From Streptomyces nymphaeiformis (GTDB taxonomy: Bacteria; Actinomycetota; Actinomycetes; Streptomycetales; Streptomycetaceae), in contig NZ_JACHJY010000001.1 of assembly GCF_014203895.1 (NCBI RefSeq), positions 806,001-870,000 of the forward strand: DNA of 64,000 nucleotides. Reading direction: 5' to 3'. The notes under the pieces are model-generated. The model searched no databases. It saw only the letters and a program-made list of their open reading frames with translations, and had not been told where the DNA came from. Each line of letters starts with the position of its first letter. Position 1 is the first letter of the stretch. Both the position numbers and the translations under genes were made by a program. This document shows positions 1 to 8,614 of the stretch, in pieces.

Positions 1-386
1 GCGGGGAAGGTGCCAGTGAGATCCCCGACACCGGAGACCTCGCCGCCGACCTCAGGCACGTCCTGCGCGCCACCGTCGACGAGCTGAACGACCCCGCCTT
101 CGACGGACCCACCCGCGCCCTCGCCGCCGAGGGGATCGTCGACCCCGAGCTCGGCGCCCGCTTCACCGAGGCCCTGCTCGAACCCCAGCTCCAGTACTAC
201 GTCCGCCGCATCGAGGCCGCCCAGGCCAAGGGCGACATCGACCCCGGGACGGATCCCCGCGTCGCCGTCGAACTCCTGGTCGGACCCCTCCACCACCGGT
301 GGATCCACCGCACCCTGCCGCTCACCCACGCCTACGCCGACACCCTCGTCGACCTCGCCCTGCGCGGCCTCGCACCCCGCGACTGA
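1..386 (+). CDS. TetR-family regulator, C-terminal part (5' end outside window)
   Basis: An open frame with no start runs from base 3 to a TGA at 384-386, giving about 127 residues. The DNA-binding N-terminus lies left of the window. The visible part has the helical, Leu/Arg-rich character and a tail (segment LVGPLHHRWIHRTLPL, then a helix ending RGLAPRD) typical of the ligand-binding domain of TetR regulators that have a C-terminal TetR_C-type fold. GC at third positions is very high, as in its neighbours. Family assignment rests on these C-terminal features only. The target genes cannot be told from what is here, because the divergent or upstream partner lies outside the window. Confidence 0.75.
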   Translation, partial: GEGASEIPDTGDLAADLRHVLRATVDELNDPAFDGPTRALAAEGIVDPELGARFTEALLEPQLQYYVRRIEAAQAKGDIDPGTDPRVAVELLVGPLHHRWIHRTLPLTHAYADTLVDLALRGLAPRD

Positions 387-512
387 ACCCGCGCCCGACC
401 CCGGCTCCCGGCAGCTGTGAGCAACCCCCTTCCGCACTCCGGTCACCCGAAGCCCAGGATGGTGGGACCATGGGCAGAGCCGAACGGGCGAGCACGAGGT
501 GTGAGGGGATAG

Positions 513-1292
513 ATGGGCGACGGCATCGGCCGCTACCGCGGCACGGAGAGCAGACTCGCACAGTGGCTGCGCAGGCGCCCCAAACGCACCGCGGCCGACG
601 ACGAGAACGACCGCGAGAAGCTGCTCCTGGCCACCGCCGCCGCCGGGCTGCCCCTGGCCCCCGCCGCGTACCCCGTGGGCTACAGCTGTTCCTGTGAGCG
701 GATCGGCTGCCCCACCCCCGCCCGGCACCCCGTCTCCTTCGCCTGGCAGACCCAGTCGACCACCGACCGCGCGCAGATCGAGCGCTGGGCGCGGAACGAG
801 CCCGAGGCGAACTTCATCACCGCCACCGGCATGGTCCACGACGTCCTCGACGTGCCGCTGGCCGCCGGCCGCGCCGCCCTGGAGCGCCTCCTCGCCGAGG
901 GCGTCGAGGTCGGGCCGGTCGCCGAGTCCGCCGACGTCGACACGGTCGGCGGGCGGATGCTCTTCTTCACCGCCACCCGCGGCACCCCCGAGGACGAGGA
1001 CGAGTGGTGGCCGTGCGAGCTGGACTGCCACCCGGAGACGATGGACGAGCACCCGGGGCTGCGCTGGCACTGCCGCGGCAGCTACGTCCTCGTACCGCCG
1101 GCCCGGCTCCCCGGTGACGAGGACGCGCACCCGGTCGTCGCCTGGGTCCGCGGCCCCGAGCACCCGCTGCCGGACCCGCTGAACCTCCTGGAGACCCTCC
1201 AGGACGCCTGCGCCCGCCACGTGGCCGAGCGCGAGGCCGACGGGAACGGGGAGCACACGGCCCACGAGATCGCCTGGCCGCTGACGCGCTGA
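513..1292 (+). CDS. Bifunctional DNA primase/polymerase-like (Prim-Pol) protein
   Basis: 259 residues. The segment GYSCSCERIGCPTPARHP (about residues 55-72), followed by an acidic/aromatic region with DELDCHPE-like character (ELDCHPETMDEHPG), matches the stand-alone actinobacterial proteins annotated as bifunctional DNA primase/polymerase N-terminal (Prim-Pol) domain. Here the domain is alone: there is no helicase or plasmid-replication partner nearby, so this is a chromosomal relative of uncertain activity. The ATG start at 513 follows a GAGGGGAT stretch 5-10 bases upstream. It converges on the efe-operon lipoprotein gene, and its last codons run into a 16-bp tandem repeat. Polymerase activity is family-level inference; catalytic carboxylates cannot be assigned with confidence by eye. 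Confidence 0.6.
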   Translation: MGDGIGRYRGTESRLAQWLRRRPKRTAADDENDREKLLLATAAAGLPLAPAAYPVGYSCSCERIGCPTPARHPVSFAWQTQSTTDRAQIERWARNEPEANFITATGMVHDVLDVPLAAGRAALERLLAEGVEVGPVAESADVDTVGGRMLFFTATRGTPEDEDEWWPCELDCHPETMDEHPGLRWHCRGSYVLVPPARLPGDEDAHPVVAWVRGPEHPLPDPLNLLETLQDACARHVAEREADGNGEHTAHEIAWPLTR

Positions 1293-1329
1293 GGCGGTGA
1301 CGCGCTGAGGCGGTGACGCGCTGACGCGG
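1282..1329. repeat. Three tandem 16-bp units
   Basis: Units at 1282-1297, 1298-1313 and 1314-1329 share the pattern TGACGCGCTGAGGCGG; the third has one change. The first copy contains the stop codon of the Prim-Pol gene, so copy number changes would not alter the protein. The repeat lies in the 55-bp gap between two convergent genes. Confidence 0.9.
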
Positions 1330-1347
1330 TGACGGGCCCCAGGAGGG

Positions 1348-2373
1348 TTACGAGCCCTCCGCGCCCACCACGCCCTGGAGCCGGCTCGCGACCGTGACCC
1401 CGTCCCGGTCCGTGCCCGCCGGCTTCACCAGGACCGCCTGGCTGGACACCCACTCCCTGGTGACCGTGTTCCTGATCTCGCCGGTCAGCAGCGCCTTGGT
1501 GTCGGGGCCGACCTTCGGCCGGTAGCCCTTCGCCGCCGTCTGCCGCTCGAAGTACCGGGTCGCGAAGAAGACGAGCGCGCCGCCGTCCTTCGTCCGGAGA
1601 CCGAGCGGCGCGAAGTCCCCCTGGTCCGCGACGCGGTCGATGTACTGGGTGGCCATGCCCGGCCGCTTGGCGGCCTTCTGCCGCTCCGCCCGCCACTGCG
1701 TGGTGTGCGTGCCCGGCGCGAACGGCCCCGGCCGCCCGTCCTTCAGGTACGCGACGTACTCCTTGCCGAGGTCCTCGGGCGCGACCGCGAGCGCGTCGGT
1801 GTCCGCGGCGACCGGCACCGCGTACCCCTCCTCCTCGGAGAACTCGGGCACGTCGCCCCCGGGGAGGATCGTGAGGTAGGCGACCTCCCACAGCCGCTCC
1901 GGCCCGTTGCGCACGAAGACCAGGAGCCAGCGCTGGTCGCCGGCGCCCCGGTTGGAGGCGGTGTCCGCGACGAACCAGCGCGGCCAGCCCGCCTTCCGGG
2001 GCAGCACGAACCGCGCGTCGCTCAGCACGAGGGGCTTGTGGTCCGGGTTGCCGCCGGGGGTGTTGATCTGCCGCGCGCGCAGGCCCGACTGGTTGATCTC
2101 CCCGAGCGGGCCGGTGACCCGCTCCGAGTCGAGGGCCGGGTCATAGGCCTTGTCGGCCCGGTTGTAGGCGGTCGTGAAGTCGGCGAGGGCCTGCGCCGCC
2201 TCGGTCTTCGTCGCCGGCGGCAGCAGCGCCAGCTCGCCGTGCACGGTGACGCAGCCGCTCGCCGTCAGCGTCAGGACGGTCGCCGCCGCCGTCGCCGCGA
2301 GGAACCTCGCCGGCCGGCGGTCCCTGGAGGGCGACCACCGCTCAAGCGCTCGCCTCAGCCTCAGCCTTCTCAT
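1348..2373 (-). CDS. Putative lipoprotein at the end of the efe iron-uptake operon
   Basis: 341 residues. An Arg-rich N-terminus and hydrophobic stretch end in a lipobox (LTASGC, Cys at about residue 41), indicating an exported lipid-anchored protein. The body has no catalytic motif I recognise; it resembles streptomycete hypothetical secreted proteins. The chosen ATG overlaps the 3' end of efeU by 32 bases on the same strand, so the gene is probably co-transcribed as the last gene of efeO-efeB-efeU. A role in iron uptake is inferred from position only. A start downstream within the signal region cannot be excluded, because the long basic lead before the hydrophobic core is unusual for a lipoprotein. 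Confidence 0.7.
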   Translation of the reverse strand: MRRLRLRRALERWSPSRDRRPARFLAATAAATVLTLTASGCVTVHGELALLPPATKTEAAQALADFTTAYNRADKAYDPALDSERVTGPLGEINQSGLRARQINTPGGNPDHKPLVLSDARFVLPRKAGWPRWFVADTASNRGAGDQRWLLVFVRNGPERLWEVAYLTILPGGDVPEFSEEEGYAVPVAADTDALAVAPEDLGKEYVAYLKDGRPGPFAPGTHTTQWRAERQKAAKRPGMATQYIDRVADQGDFAPLGLRTKDGGALVFFATRYFERQTAAKGYRPKVGPDTKALLTGEIRNTVTREWVSSQAVLVKPAGTDRDGVTVASRLQGVVGAEGS

Positions 2374-3211
2374 CGGTCGCCTTCTGCTTCTTCACCCGCA
2401 CGGACGGACCCGACCCTATCGGGGCGAGGAACAGCGCGAGCGTCGGGATCAGATACAGCGCCCACACCGTGACCTGAAGGACCGTCGGATCCGGCTGGAA
2501 GTTGAAGACGCCCTTGAGGAGCGTGCCGTACCAGCTGTCCGGCGGGATCGTCGCCGAGATGTCGAAGGCCTTGTCCGCGAGGCCGCCGAGGAAGTTCGCC
2601 TCCTGGAGGTCGTGCACGCCGTACGCGAGCACGCCCGCCGCCACCACGACCAGCATCCCGCCGGTCCAGGTGAAGAACTTCGCCAGGTTGATCTTCAGCG
2701 CGCCCCGGTAGAACAGCCAGCCGAGGAGGACGGCCGTGAGCAGGCCCAGGACGACGCCGATCAGCGGCGCGTACGAGCCGTCCGAGGAGGCCCGGACCGA
2801 CGCCCACACGAAGAGCGCCGTCTCCAGGCCCTCGCGGCCCACCGCCAGGAAGGCGGTGGCGACCAGCGCGCCCGTGCCCATCTGCAGGGCCGCGTCCAGC
2901 TTGCCGTGCAGCTCCGTCTTGAGGTGCCGCGCCGTCCGCCGCATCCAGAAGACCATCCAGGTCACCAGGCCCACGGCGAGGACCGACAGCGAGCCGCCGA
3001 GCGCCTCCTGCGCCTCGAAGGTCAGCTCCTGCGAGCCGAACTCCAGGCCCGCGCCGAAGGCGAGGGCCACGCCGACGGCCACGCCGATGCCGATCCAGAT
3101 CGGCTTCAGCGCGTCACGGCGCCCGGTCTTCACCAGGTACGCGATGAGGATGCAGACGACCAGACTGGCTTCCAGGCCCTCACGCAGGCCGATCAGATAG
3201 TTTCCGAACAC
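2342..3211 (-). CDS. efeU: Ferrous/ferric iron permease EfeU
   Basis: 289 residues with about seven membrane helices, the normal size for the FTR1/EfeU family. Both diagnostic REGLE motifs are intact, at residues 10-14 and 126-130; their glutamates form the iron path through the membrane. In EfeUOB systems EfeO and EfeB act outside the membrane and EfeU moves the iron inwards. The gene lies 18 bases after efeB on the reverse strand and is followed, with overlap, by a lipoprotein gene. A short cytoplasmic tail rich in Lys/Glu ends the protein. The frame is intact and I see nothing missing. Confidence 0.95.
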   Translation of the reverse strand: MFGNYLIGLREGLEASLVVCILIAYLVKTGRRDALKPIWIGIGVAVGVALAFGAGLEFGSQELTFEAQEALGGSLSVLAVGLVTWMVFWMRRTARHLKTELHGKLDAALQMGTGALVATAFLAVGREGLETALFVWASVRASSDGSYAPLIGVVLGLLTAVLLGWLFYRGALKINLAKFFTWTGGMLVVVAAGVLAYGVHDLQEANFLGGLADKAFDISATIPPDSWYGTLLKGVFNFQPDPTVLQVTVWALYLIPTLALFLAPIGSGPSVRVKKQKATDEKAEAEASA

Positions 3212-3229
3212 GTCGGTTCTCCTCCTCGG

Positions 3230-4498
3230 TCACGCGAACAGCGCCCGGCCCCACCAGTCGTCCTTGCCGCGGACGCCCGGCGGGACGGCGAACAGCGCCG
3301 AACCCACGTGCTGTGTGTACTCGTTGAGCGCGTCGTGCTTGGCCAGCTGGGTCTGCACCGGGATGAAGCCCGTGCGGACGTCCTTCATGTACGCCAGGAA
3401 GAACAGGCCCGCGTCGAGCCGGCCGAGGCCGTCCGTGCCGTCCGTGAACGAGTAGCCGCGGCGCAGGATCGTCGCCCCGTTGTTGCTGTCCGGGTGCGCG
3501 AGCCGGACGTGCGAGTCCGGCTTCATGGCCTTCAGGAACGGCTCGTCGTGCTCCTTGGCCTTGCCGACCGGGGCGCCTTCCTTCTTGTCCCGGCCGAAGA
3601 TGTCCTCCTGCTCGGAGAGCGGGGTGCGGTCCCAGGTCTCGACGTTCATGCGGATGCGGCGGGCGACCAGGTACGAGCCGCCGTCCATCCAGGCCGAGGC
3701 GCCCTCGGCGTCCTTGCCGGAGACCCACACGTGCTTCGCGAGCCGCTCGGTCTCGGTGCCCGCGATGTTCCGCGTGCCGTCCTTGAAGCCGAACAGGTTG
3801 CGCGGGGTCTGGGCGTCCGGGGTCGTCGAGGACGTCTTGCCGAAGCCGAGCTGCGACCAGCGCACCGCGACCTTGCCGAAGCCGATCCGGGCGAGGTTGC
3901 GGATGGCGTGCACGGCGACCTGCGGGTCGTCGGCGCAGGCCTGCACGCAGATGTCGCCGCCGCTGCGCGCCGGGTCCAGGTTGTCGCCCGGGAACTTGGG
4001 CAGGTCCACCAGGGCCCCGGGCCGCTTGTCCTTCAGCCCGAAGCGCCCGTCGAAGAGCGAGGGGCCGAAGCCGATCGTGAGGGTGAGCCGGGAGGGCTTG
4101 AGGCCGAGGGCCTCGCCCGTGTCGTCCGGCGGGGCCTCCGGCAGGCCGCCGTAGGCGCCGTCGCCGACCTCGGCGCCGGCCGTCATCCGCTCGGCGGCCC
4201 GCGTCCACTCCTTGAGGAGCTGGATCAGCTCGTCGCGGTCGGTGGTCTTCACGTCGAAGGACGCGAAGTGCAGCCGGTCCTGCACGGCGGTCGCGATGCC
4301 GGCCTGGTGCGCGCCGTGGAAGGGCACGGCGCCGCCGGTGTCGGCGACCGGGGCGGTGTGGTCGCCGTCGCGGGTCAGCGCGACGGCGCCGCCGGCCGCG
4401 GCGGCACCGAGCGCGAGCCCGGCTCCGCCCCAGCCGATGACCTTGCGGCGGGAGGGCGCGGCGGCGGCCTGCTCCGTGGTGGTGGTCTCGTCGGTCAT
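3230..4498 (-). CDS. efeB: Deferrochelatase/peroxidase EfeB (DyP type)
   Basis: 422 residues. A twin-arginine-like signal (SRRKVIGWGG, arginines at 17-18) fits export in folded form with heme bound. The DyP signature GFKDG is at residues 237-241, with Asp240 the expected distal catalytic residue. His335 in LAHPDSNN is the likely proximal heme ligand, and the arginines at 346-347 (ILRRGYSF) fit the distal site. The family oxidises substrates with peroxide and has been proposed to release iron from heme. Gene order efeO-efeB-efeU has short gaps (14 and 18 bases), so these three form one transcript starting at the iron box upstream of efeO. Confidence 0.93.
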   Translation of the reverse strand: MTDETTTTEQAAAAPSRRKVIGWGGAGLALGAAAAGGAVALTRDGDHTAPVADTGGAVPFHGAHQAGIATAVQDRLHFASFDVKTTDRDELIQLLKEWTRAAERMTAGAEVGDGAYGGLPEAPPDDTGEALGLKPSRLTLTIGFGPSLFDGRFGLKDKRPGALVDLPKFPGDNLDPARSGGDICVQACADDPQVAVHAIRNLARIGFGKVAVRWSQLGFGKTSSTTPDAQTPRNLFGFKDGTRNIAGTETERLAKHVWVSGKDAEGASAWMDGGSYLVARRIRMNVETWDRTPLSEQEDIFGRDKKEGAPVGKAKEHDEPFLKAMKPDSHVRLAHPDSNNGATILRRGYSFTDGTDGLGRLDAGLFFLAYMKDVRTGFIPVQTQLAKHDALNEYTQHVGSALFAVPPGVRGKDDWWGRALFA

Positions 4499-4512
4499 GG
4501 TGGCTCCCCCTG

Positions 4513-5667
4513 TTACTTCACGACCGCGGCGGCGAGCTTGGAGAGCGGCTCGGCCAGGGCGTTGACGCCGTCGGACAGTTCCTTGCGCTCGGGCTTGCCG
4601 ACCTTCTCGTACGAGGTGAAGACGTAGCTCGCCTTGTCCGTGCGGTACTTGTCGAGCAGCGTGTTCAGCGCGGCGAACTGCTTGTCGAGTTCGGCGACGA
4701 GCTTCGGGTCGTTCTTCGAGGCGACCGGCTTGAGCAGCTCGAAGGACTTCTGCGCGCCCTCGACGTTCGCCTTGAAGTCGACGAGGTCGGTGTGCGAGTA
4801 GCGCTCCTCCTCGCCGGTGACCTTGCCGGTGGCGACCTCGTCCAGGAGCTCCTTGGCGCCGTTGGCCATGGAGGTCGGGGTGATCTCGGCCTTGCCGACC
4901 CGCTTCTGCCAGTCCGCGAGGTCCTTGTCGAGGAGGTCGGCGAGCTGCTTCTCGCGGTCGCCGATCTTCTTGTCCTGCCAGAGCGCCTTCTCCAGGCGGT
5001 GCCAGCCGGTCCAGTCCTTCGCCGGGTCCTGGCCGTCCTCCAGGCCGTCCTCGCGGACGTCGACCTTGGGGTCGATGTCGCCGAAGGACTCGGCGACCGG
5101 CTCGGTGCGCTCCCAGCCGATGCGGGACTCGGCGTAGGCCTTCTTCGCGGCCTCGATGTTCCCGGCGCGGACGGCGTCGGTGAAGACCTTCACCTTGGGG
5201 AGGGTCGCGTCGGCCTGCGCCTGGACGTACTGGCGGTAGGCGGCGACGGCGGCGTCCATCTCGGGGGAGCGCTTGGCGGCGGCCTTGCCGCCGGTGGCCT
5301 TGACGGCCTGGCGGATGCCGTCGCCCTTCATGCCGGGCTTGCAGGCGATGAAGTAGTCGCCGGACTTGAACTCGGCGGTGATGGTGGCCTTGGTGCCGGG
5401 GCCGATGTTCTCGCGTTCGGTGACGATGCGGTCGTCCGGGAAGAGGACGTACACCTCGGTGATCTTGGAGCCGCGGTTCTCGACGGCCAGCTTCACGTGC
5501 CCGGCCGGGAACTCCTTCTTCGAGACCTCGCAGGAGTCGTCCTTGGCGACGACGGTGATCGCGTCGTCGCTCGCCTTGGAGTCGCTTTTCTCGGCGCAGC
5601 CCGTGACGGCGGTCAGAGCAGCCGCTGTCGCGGCGGCGGTGACGACGGAGAGGCGTACGGCTCGCAT
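4513..5667 (-). CDS. efeO: Iron-uptake lipoprotein EfeO (cupredoxin plus M75 domain)
   Basis: 384 residues. The signal sequence ends with lipobox VTGC (Cys24), so it is a surface lipoprotein. An N-terminal cupredoxin-like domain (about 35-125) is followed by an imelysin/M75 helical domain with the characteristic HxxE motif at His223-Glu226 (GWHRLEKALW). EfeO is thought to bind iron and hand it to EfeU. Cys46 and Cys109, with Met113, are in positions suggesting a metal site or disulfide in the cupredoxin part. It is the first gene of the operon, with an iron-box-like palindrome about 45-63 bases upstream of the start codon. Confidence 0.94.
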   Translation of the reverse strand: MRAVRLSVVTAAATAAALTAVTGCAEKSDSKASDDAITVVAKDDSCEVSKKEFPAGHVKLAVENRGSKITEVYVLFPDDRIVTERENIGPGTKATITAEFKSGDYFIACKPGMKGDGIRQAVKATGGKAAAKRSPEMDAAVAAYRQYVQAQADATLPKVKVFTDAVRAGNIEAAKKAYAESRIGWERTEPVAESFGDIDPKVDVREDGLEDGQDPAKDWTGWHRLEKALWQDKKIGDREKQLADLLDKDLADWQKRVGKAEITPTSMANGAKELLDEVATGKVTGEEERYSHTDLVDFKANVEGAQKSFELLKPVASKNDPKLVAELDKQFAALNTLLDKYRTDKASYVFTSYEKVGKPERKELSDGVNALAEPLSKLAAAVVK

Positions 5668-5711
5668 GAGGACTCCAGGAACGCGGGGCGACGGACTGAG
5701 GCGGACCTAAC

Positions 5712-5730
5712 TTAACCGAGGCTTACCTCA
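5712..5730. promoter_or_regulatory. Iron-box-like operator upstream of efeO
   Basis: The 19 bases 5712-5730 match 13 of 19 positions of the actinobacterial DmdR/IdeR iron-box consensus as I remember it, including the strong AGGCTnACCT core at 5719-5728. It lies 45 bases upstream of the efeO ATG on the reverse strand, where an iron-loaded repressor would block transcription. The divergent PhzF-like gene starts 205 bases away and may not be affected. Confidence 0.7.
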
Positions 5731-5934
5731 GCAATACCCGCACGTGCAGTGATTCAGCTCTCAGGCGGGGCCTATCGGATACGGCGAGGTCACGGATTCA
5801 TCACGGAGATCTCGCGGCTAGGTCAAGGGGGAGTCAAGCGGGGTGGATTGTCCCGATTCTCGTTACGCGCCGGTACGGGGCGGGGAAAGCGCGGTACGGC
5901 CCTGCCGACGTGCGGCGGGTGGTTGAATTCCGCC

Positions 5935-6603
5935 ATGAACACGACCGCCACTGACATCGACGTCCTCCGGGTCTTCTGTGCGGGCGACGGCCGGCACGGC
6001 AACCGTCTCGGAGTCGTACGGGACGCCCGTACCCACCCCGACGAGTCGTCACGGCAGGCGCTGGCCAAGGAGCTCGGTTTCAGCGAGACGGTGTTCGTGG
6101 ACGACCCGGAGCGCGGGATCGTCGACATCTACACGCCCGGCCTGCGGCTGCCGTTCGCCGGCCATCCGCTCGTCGGCGCCGCCTGGCTGCTCGACCTGGA
6201 GGTCGTCCAGCCGCCCGCCGGCGAGGTCTGGGTGCGCGGCGACGGCGAGTTCACCTGGATCGAGGCGCGCGCCGAGTGGGCGCCGCCCCGGACCCTGCGT
6301 CAGTACGGCTCCGTCGCCGAGGTGGAGGCCCTGGAGGTGCCCGAGCCGGGCGAGTGGATCTACGCCTGGGCCTGGGAGGAGGAGGCCGCGGGCCGGATCA
6401 GGGCGCGGGCCTTCCCGGGCCGCGGCGACGGCATCGACGAGGACGAGGCGACCGGCGCGGCGGCGCTGCTCCTCACCGCGCAGCTGGGACGGGCCCTGAA
6501 CATCACGCAGGGCCGGGGCTCGCAGCTGCTCACCGCCCCCGGCCCCGACGGCATCGTGGAACTGGGCGGCCGGGTCCGCCTGGAGGGAACGCTCGCGCTC
6601 TAG
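5935..6603 (+). CDS. PhzF-family isomerase/epimerase-like protein
   Basis: 222 residues from the ATG at 5935. The frame is open back to 5749, but that upstream stretch reads as non-coding and contains no good ribosome-binding site. PhzF hallmarks are present: GNRLGVV near the N-terminus, ELGFSETVFV carrying the conserved acid-base Glu, LPFAGHPLVGAAW, and near the C-terminus EDEATGAA in place of the usual EDPATGSA. The protein is shorter than typical PhzF enzymes (260-290 residues), mainly in the centre, so the second lobe is compact. Actual substrate is unknown; a link to phenazines is not implied, as no phenazine genes are present. Confidence 0.85.
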   Translation: MNTTATDIDVLRVFCAGDGRHGNRLGVVRDARTHPDESSRQALAKELGFSETVFVDDPERGIVDIYTPGLRLPFAGHPLVGAAWLLDLEVVQPPAGEVWVRGDGEFTWIEARAEWAPPRTLRQYGSVAEVEALEVPEPGEWIYAWAWEEEAAGRIRARAFPGRGDGIDEDEATGAAALLLTAQLGRALNITQGRGSQLLTAPGPDGIVELGGRVRLEGTLAL

Positions 6604-6611
6604 GGGGCCTA

Positions 6612-6654
6612 GGCGCGCCGAAGGGCCTTCGCGTCGAGGGGTCCTCGGCGCGCC
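6612..6654. terminator. Possible hairpin terminator between convergent phzF-like and heme oxygenase genes
   Basis: Arms at 6612-6621 and 6645-6654 pair over 10 bases (GGCGCGCCGA with TCGGCGCGCC) around a 23-base loop. It sits in the 78-bp gap between convergent genes and could serve both. There is no U-run, which is common for streptomycete terminators. Confidence 0.5.
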
Positions 6655-6681
6655 GGGGTGCCCCCACGCGCCGGAGGTTCC

Positions 6682-7332
6682 TCACGCGCTCAGCGGGTAC
6701 TCCCCGCCCAGCTCGCGGAAGACCGCGGTGTTGAAGTCGAAGGCGCGCCGGCACTCGTCGACGATCCGCTGCTTCTCCAGGTCGTCGGCGGCCACGCCGT
6801 CGAGCAGCTCCCGGTACCCCCGCTTGAACGCCGCCGGGTTGGGGATCTCGTCGAAGACGTAGAAGCGGACCCCGTCGCCCTTGCGGTCGAAGCCCCAGGT
6901 CCGCTCCGCCCGGTCGCGGATGATCTGACCGCCCGACAGGTCGCCCAGGTAGCGCGTGTAGTGGTGGGCCACATAGCCGGCGGGCCACTCTCGGGCGCAC
7001 TCGGCGACCCGCTCGGCGTACGCGGCGGTGGCGGGCAGCGGGGAGACGTCGGCGCGCCAGTCGGGGCCGCGCAGATGGGCGAGGTCCTGCTCCAGGGCGG
7101 CCGTGCGGAACAGCTCGGGCTGTATGAAGGGCCCGGCGACCGGGTCCTCGCGCAGTGCCTCCGCACCCTCCTCCAGGGCCCGGTACACGAACCAGAGCTG
7201 CTCGGTGTAGCGGGCGTACGCGTCGACGGCCAGCCTCCCGCCGAGGAGGTCGCCCATGAAGGACGACGTCTCCGCCTCCGTGTGCTGCTCGTGCGAAGCC
7301 GTACGGATCAACGTGGAGAAGGGCGTGTCCAA
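6682..7332 (-). CDS. Heme oxygenase (biliverdin-producing)
   Basis: 216 residues, the normal size for bacterial heme oxygenases. The proximal heme ligand is His17 in HTEAE (residues 17-21), and the distal-helix glycine motif GDLSGGQ is intact at 130-136, so the enzyme should cleave heme to biliverdin, CO and iron in the cytoplasm. An iron-box-like site lies 45-63 bases upstream, nearly the same distance as at efeO, so it is probably induced by iron starvation together with the efe operon. No heme transporter gene is next to it; it may process heme taken up by a system elsewhere. Confidence 0.94.
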   Translation of the reverse strand: MDTPFSTLIRTASHEQHTEAETSSFMGDLLGGRLAVDAYARYTEQLWFVYRALEEGAEALREDPVAGPFIQPELFRTAALEQDLAHLRGPDWRADVSPLPATAAYAERVAECAREWPAGYVAHHYTRYLGDLSGGQIIRDRAERTWGFDRKGDGVRFYVFDEIPNPAAFKRGYRELLDGVAADDLEKQRIVDECRRAFDFNTAVFRELGGEYPLSA

Positions 7333-7376
7333 GGCGTGCCTCCGAGACCGATGGGCGGGAACCAGTGACGATCCTG

Positions 7377-7395
7377 CCTACTTAGGCTTACCTAA
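7377..7395. promoter_or_regulatory. Iron-box-like operator upstream of heme oxygenase
   Basis: Bases 7377-7395 match 13 of 19 positions of the DmdR/IdeR-type consensus; the palindromic core TTAGGCTTACCTAA lies at 7382-7395. It shares the AGGCTTACCT core exactly with the efeO site and lies between the heme oxygenase start (7332) and the map stop (7449). Confidence 0.75.
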
Positions 7396-7448
7396 GTTTC
7401 ACCTGGTTCCCGACGTCCTGTCGGTAAAAACGCTACCCGTTCGAGAGG

Positions 7449-8306
7449 TCAGGGCAACGTGAGGATTTCGGCCCCGTTCTCGGTCACCACGAGGGTGTGC
7501 TCGAACTGCGCCGTCCGCTTCCGGTCCTTGGTCACCACGGTCCAGCCGTCGTCCCACATGTCGTAGTCGTGGGTGCCGAGCGTCAGCATCGGCTCGATCG
7601 TGAAGGTCATGCCGGTCTTGATCTCGGTGGTGTGGTGGGGCGAGTCGTAGTGCGGCACGATCAGGCCGGAGTGGAACGACGAGTTGATGCCGTGCCCGGT
7701 GAAGTCGCGCACGACCCCGTAGCCGAAGCGCTTGGCGTACGACTCGATGACCCGCCCGATGATGTTGATCTGGCGGCCCGGCTTGACCGCCTTGATCGCC
7801 CGGTTCAGGGACTCCCGGGTGCGCTCCACGAGCAGCCGCGACTCCTCGTCGACGTCGCCGCAGAGGTACGTGGCGTTGTTGTCGCCGTGGACGCCGTTGA
7901 TGTACGCGGTGACGTCCAGGTTCACGATGTCGCCGTCCCGCAGGACGGTGGAGTCCGGGATCCCGTGGCAGATGACCTCGTTGATCGAGGCGCACAGCGA
8001 CTTCGGGAAGCCGCGGTAGCCCAGCGTGGACGGGTAGGCGCCGTGGTCGCACATGTACTCGTGCGCGACCCGGTCGAGCTCGTCGGTGGTGACGCCCGGG
8101 GCGATGTGCTTGGCGGCCTCCTCCATCGCCCGGGCGGCGATGCGGCCGGCGATCCGCATCCGCTCGATGGTGTCGGAATCCTGCACCTCGGGCCCGGTGT
8201 ACGGGGTCGGGGCGGGCTTCCCGACGTACTCGGGGCGGCGGATGGAGCCCGGAACGGAACGATGGGGGGAGAGCTCCCCCGGTACGAGAAGCGACTGGCC
8301 AGACAT
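7449..8306 (-). CDS. map: Methionine aminopeptidase, type I
   Basis: 285 residues from the ATG at 8306; the frame stays open further upstream, but the extra 31 residues are not family-like. Removes the N-terminal Met from new proteins. All five metal ligands are present: Asp131, Asp142, His205, Glu238 and Glu269, with substrate-binding His114. An N-terminal extension of about 40 residues with [17 protein letters not shown] matches the longer actinobacterial class of the enzyme. It is divergent from a small conserved gene starting at 8368. Some streptomycetes carry more than one map gene; which paralogue this is cannot be told here. Confidence 0.94.
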   Translation of the reverse strand: MSGQSLLVPGELSPHRSVPGSIRRPEYVGKPAPTPYTGPEVQDSDTIERMRIAGRIAARAMEEAAKHIAPGVTTDELDRVAHEYMCDHGAYPSTLGYRGFPKSLCASINEVICHGIPDSTVLRDGDIVNLDVTAYINGVHGDNNATYLCGDVDEESRLLVERTRESLNRAIKAVKPGRQINIIGRVIESYAKRFGYGVVRDFTGHGINSSFHSGLIVPHYDSPHHTTEIKTGMTFTIEPMLTLGTHDYDMWDDGWTVVTKDRKRTAQFEHTLVVTENGAEILTLP

Positions 8307-8367
8307 GCCAGCGAGTCTAACGACCGGGTCTGGGGCAGCATGGTCCCGAAGGAAGGAGCCGAGGACG

Positions 8368-8601
8368 ATGCCGCTGTTCAAGAAGAGCGCCACGGGCAAA
8401 CCGGGCGAGTGGTACTACTGCCTGGAGCACAAGAAGGTCGAGGAGGGCCCCGAGTGCCCGGCGAAGAACCGCTTCGGCCCGTACGCCAGCCGTGAGGAGG
8501 CCTCCCACGCCATGGAGACCGCCCGCGAGCGGAACCTGGAGTGGGAGACCGACCCCCGCTGGCACGACGCCGCCGGGAAGGACCGGACGGACGACGAGTA
8601 G
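8368..8601 (+). CDS. Small conserved hypothetical protein
   Basis: 77 residues, very charged, starting [20 protein letters not shown] with a ribosome-binding site (AAGGAG) 9-14 bases before the ATG. Contains Trp/Tyr-rich GEWYYC and two cysteines ([12 protein letters not shown]), then a helix [12 protein letters not shown] that resembles the SPOR-like proteins annotated in streptomycetes. No signal or membrane segment. The function is unknown; conservation of this gene beside map is from memory of other Streptomyces genomes, not shown by this sequence. Confidence 0.75.
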   Translation: MPLFKKSATGKPGEWYYCLEHKKVEEGPECPAKNRFGPYASREEASHAMETARERNLEWETDPRWHDAAGKDRTDDE

Positions 8602-8614
8602 CGCCCCCGCGGGA

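Noticed and set aside
5749..5934. Upstream extension of the PhzF-like gene
   Set aside because: The frame is open but its residues do not match the family, and the ATG at 5935 gives the normal N-terminus.
5935..6603. Phenazine biosynthesis gene
   Set aside because: Only the PhzF fold is present; no other phenazine gene occurs here.
8307..8399. 31-residue N-terminal extension of methionine aminopeptidase
   Set aside because: Not family-like; the ATG at 8306 leads into the conserved start.
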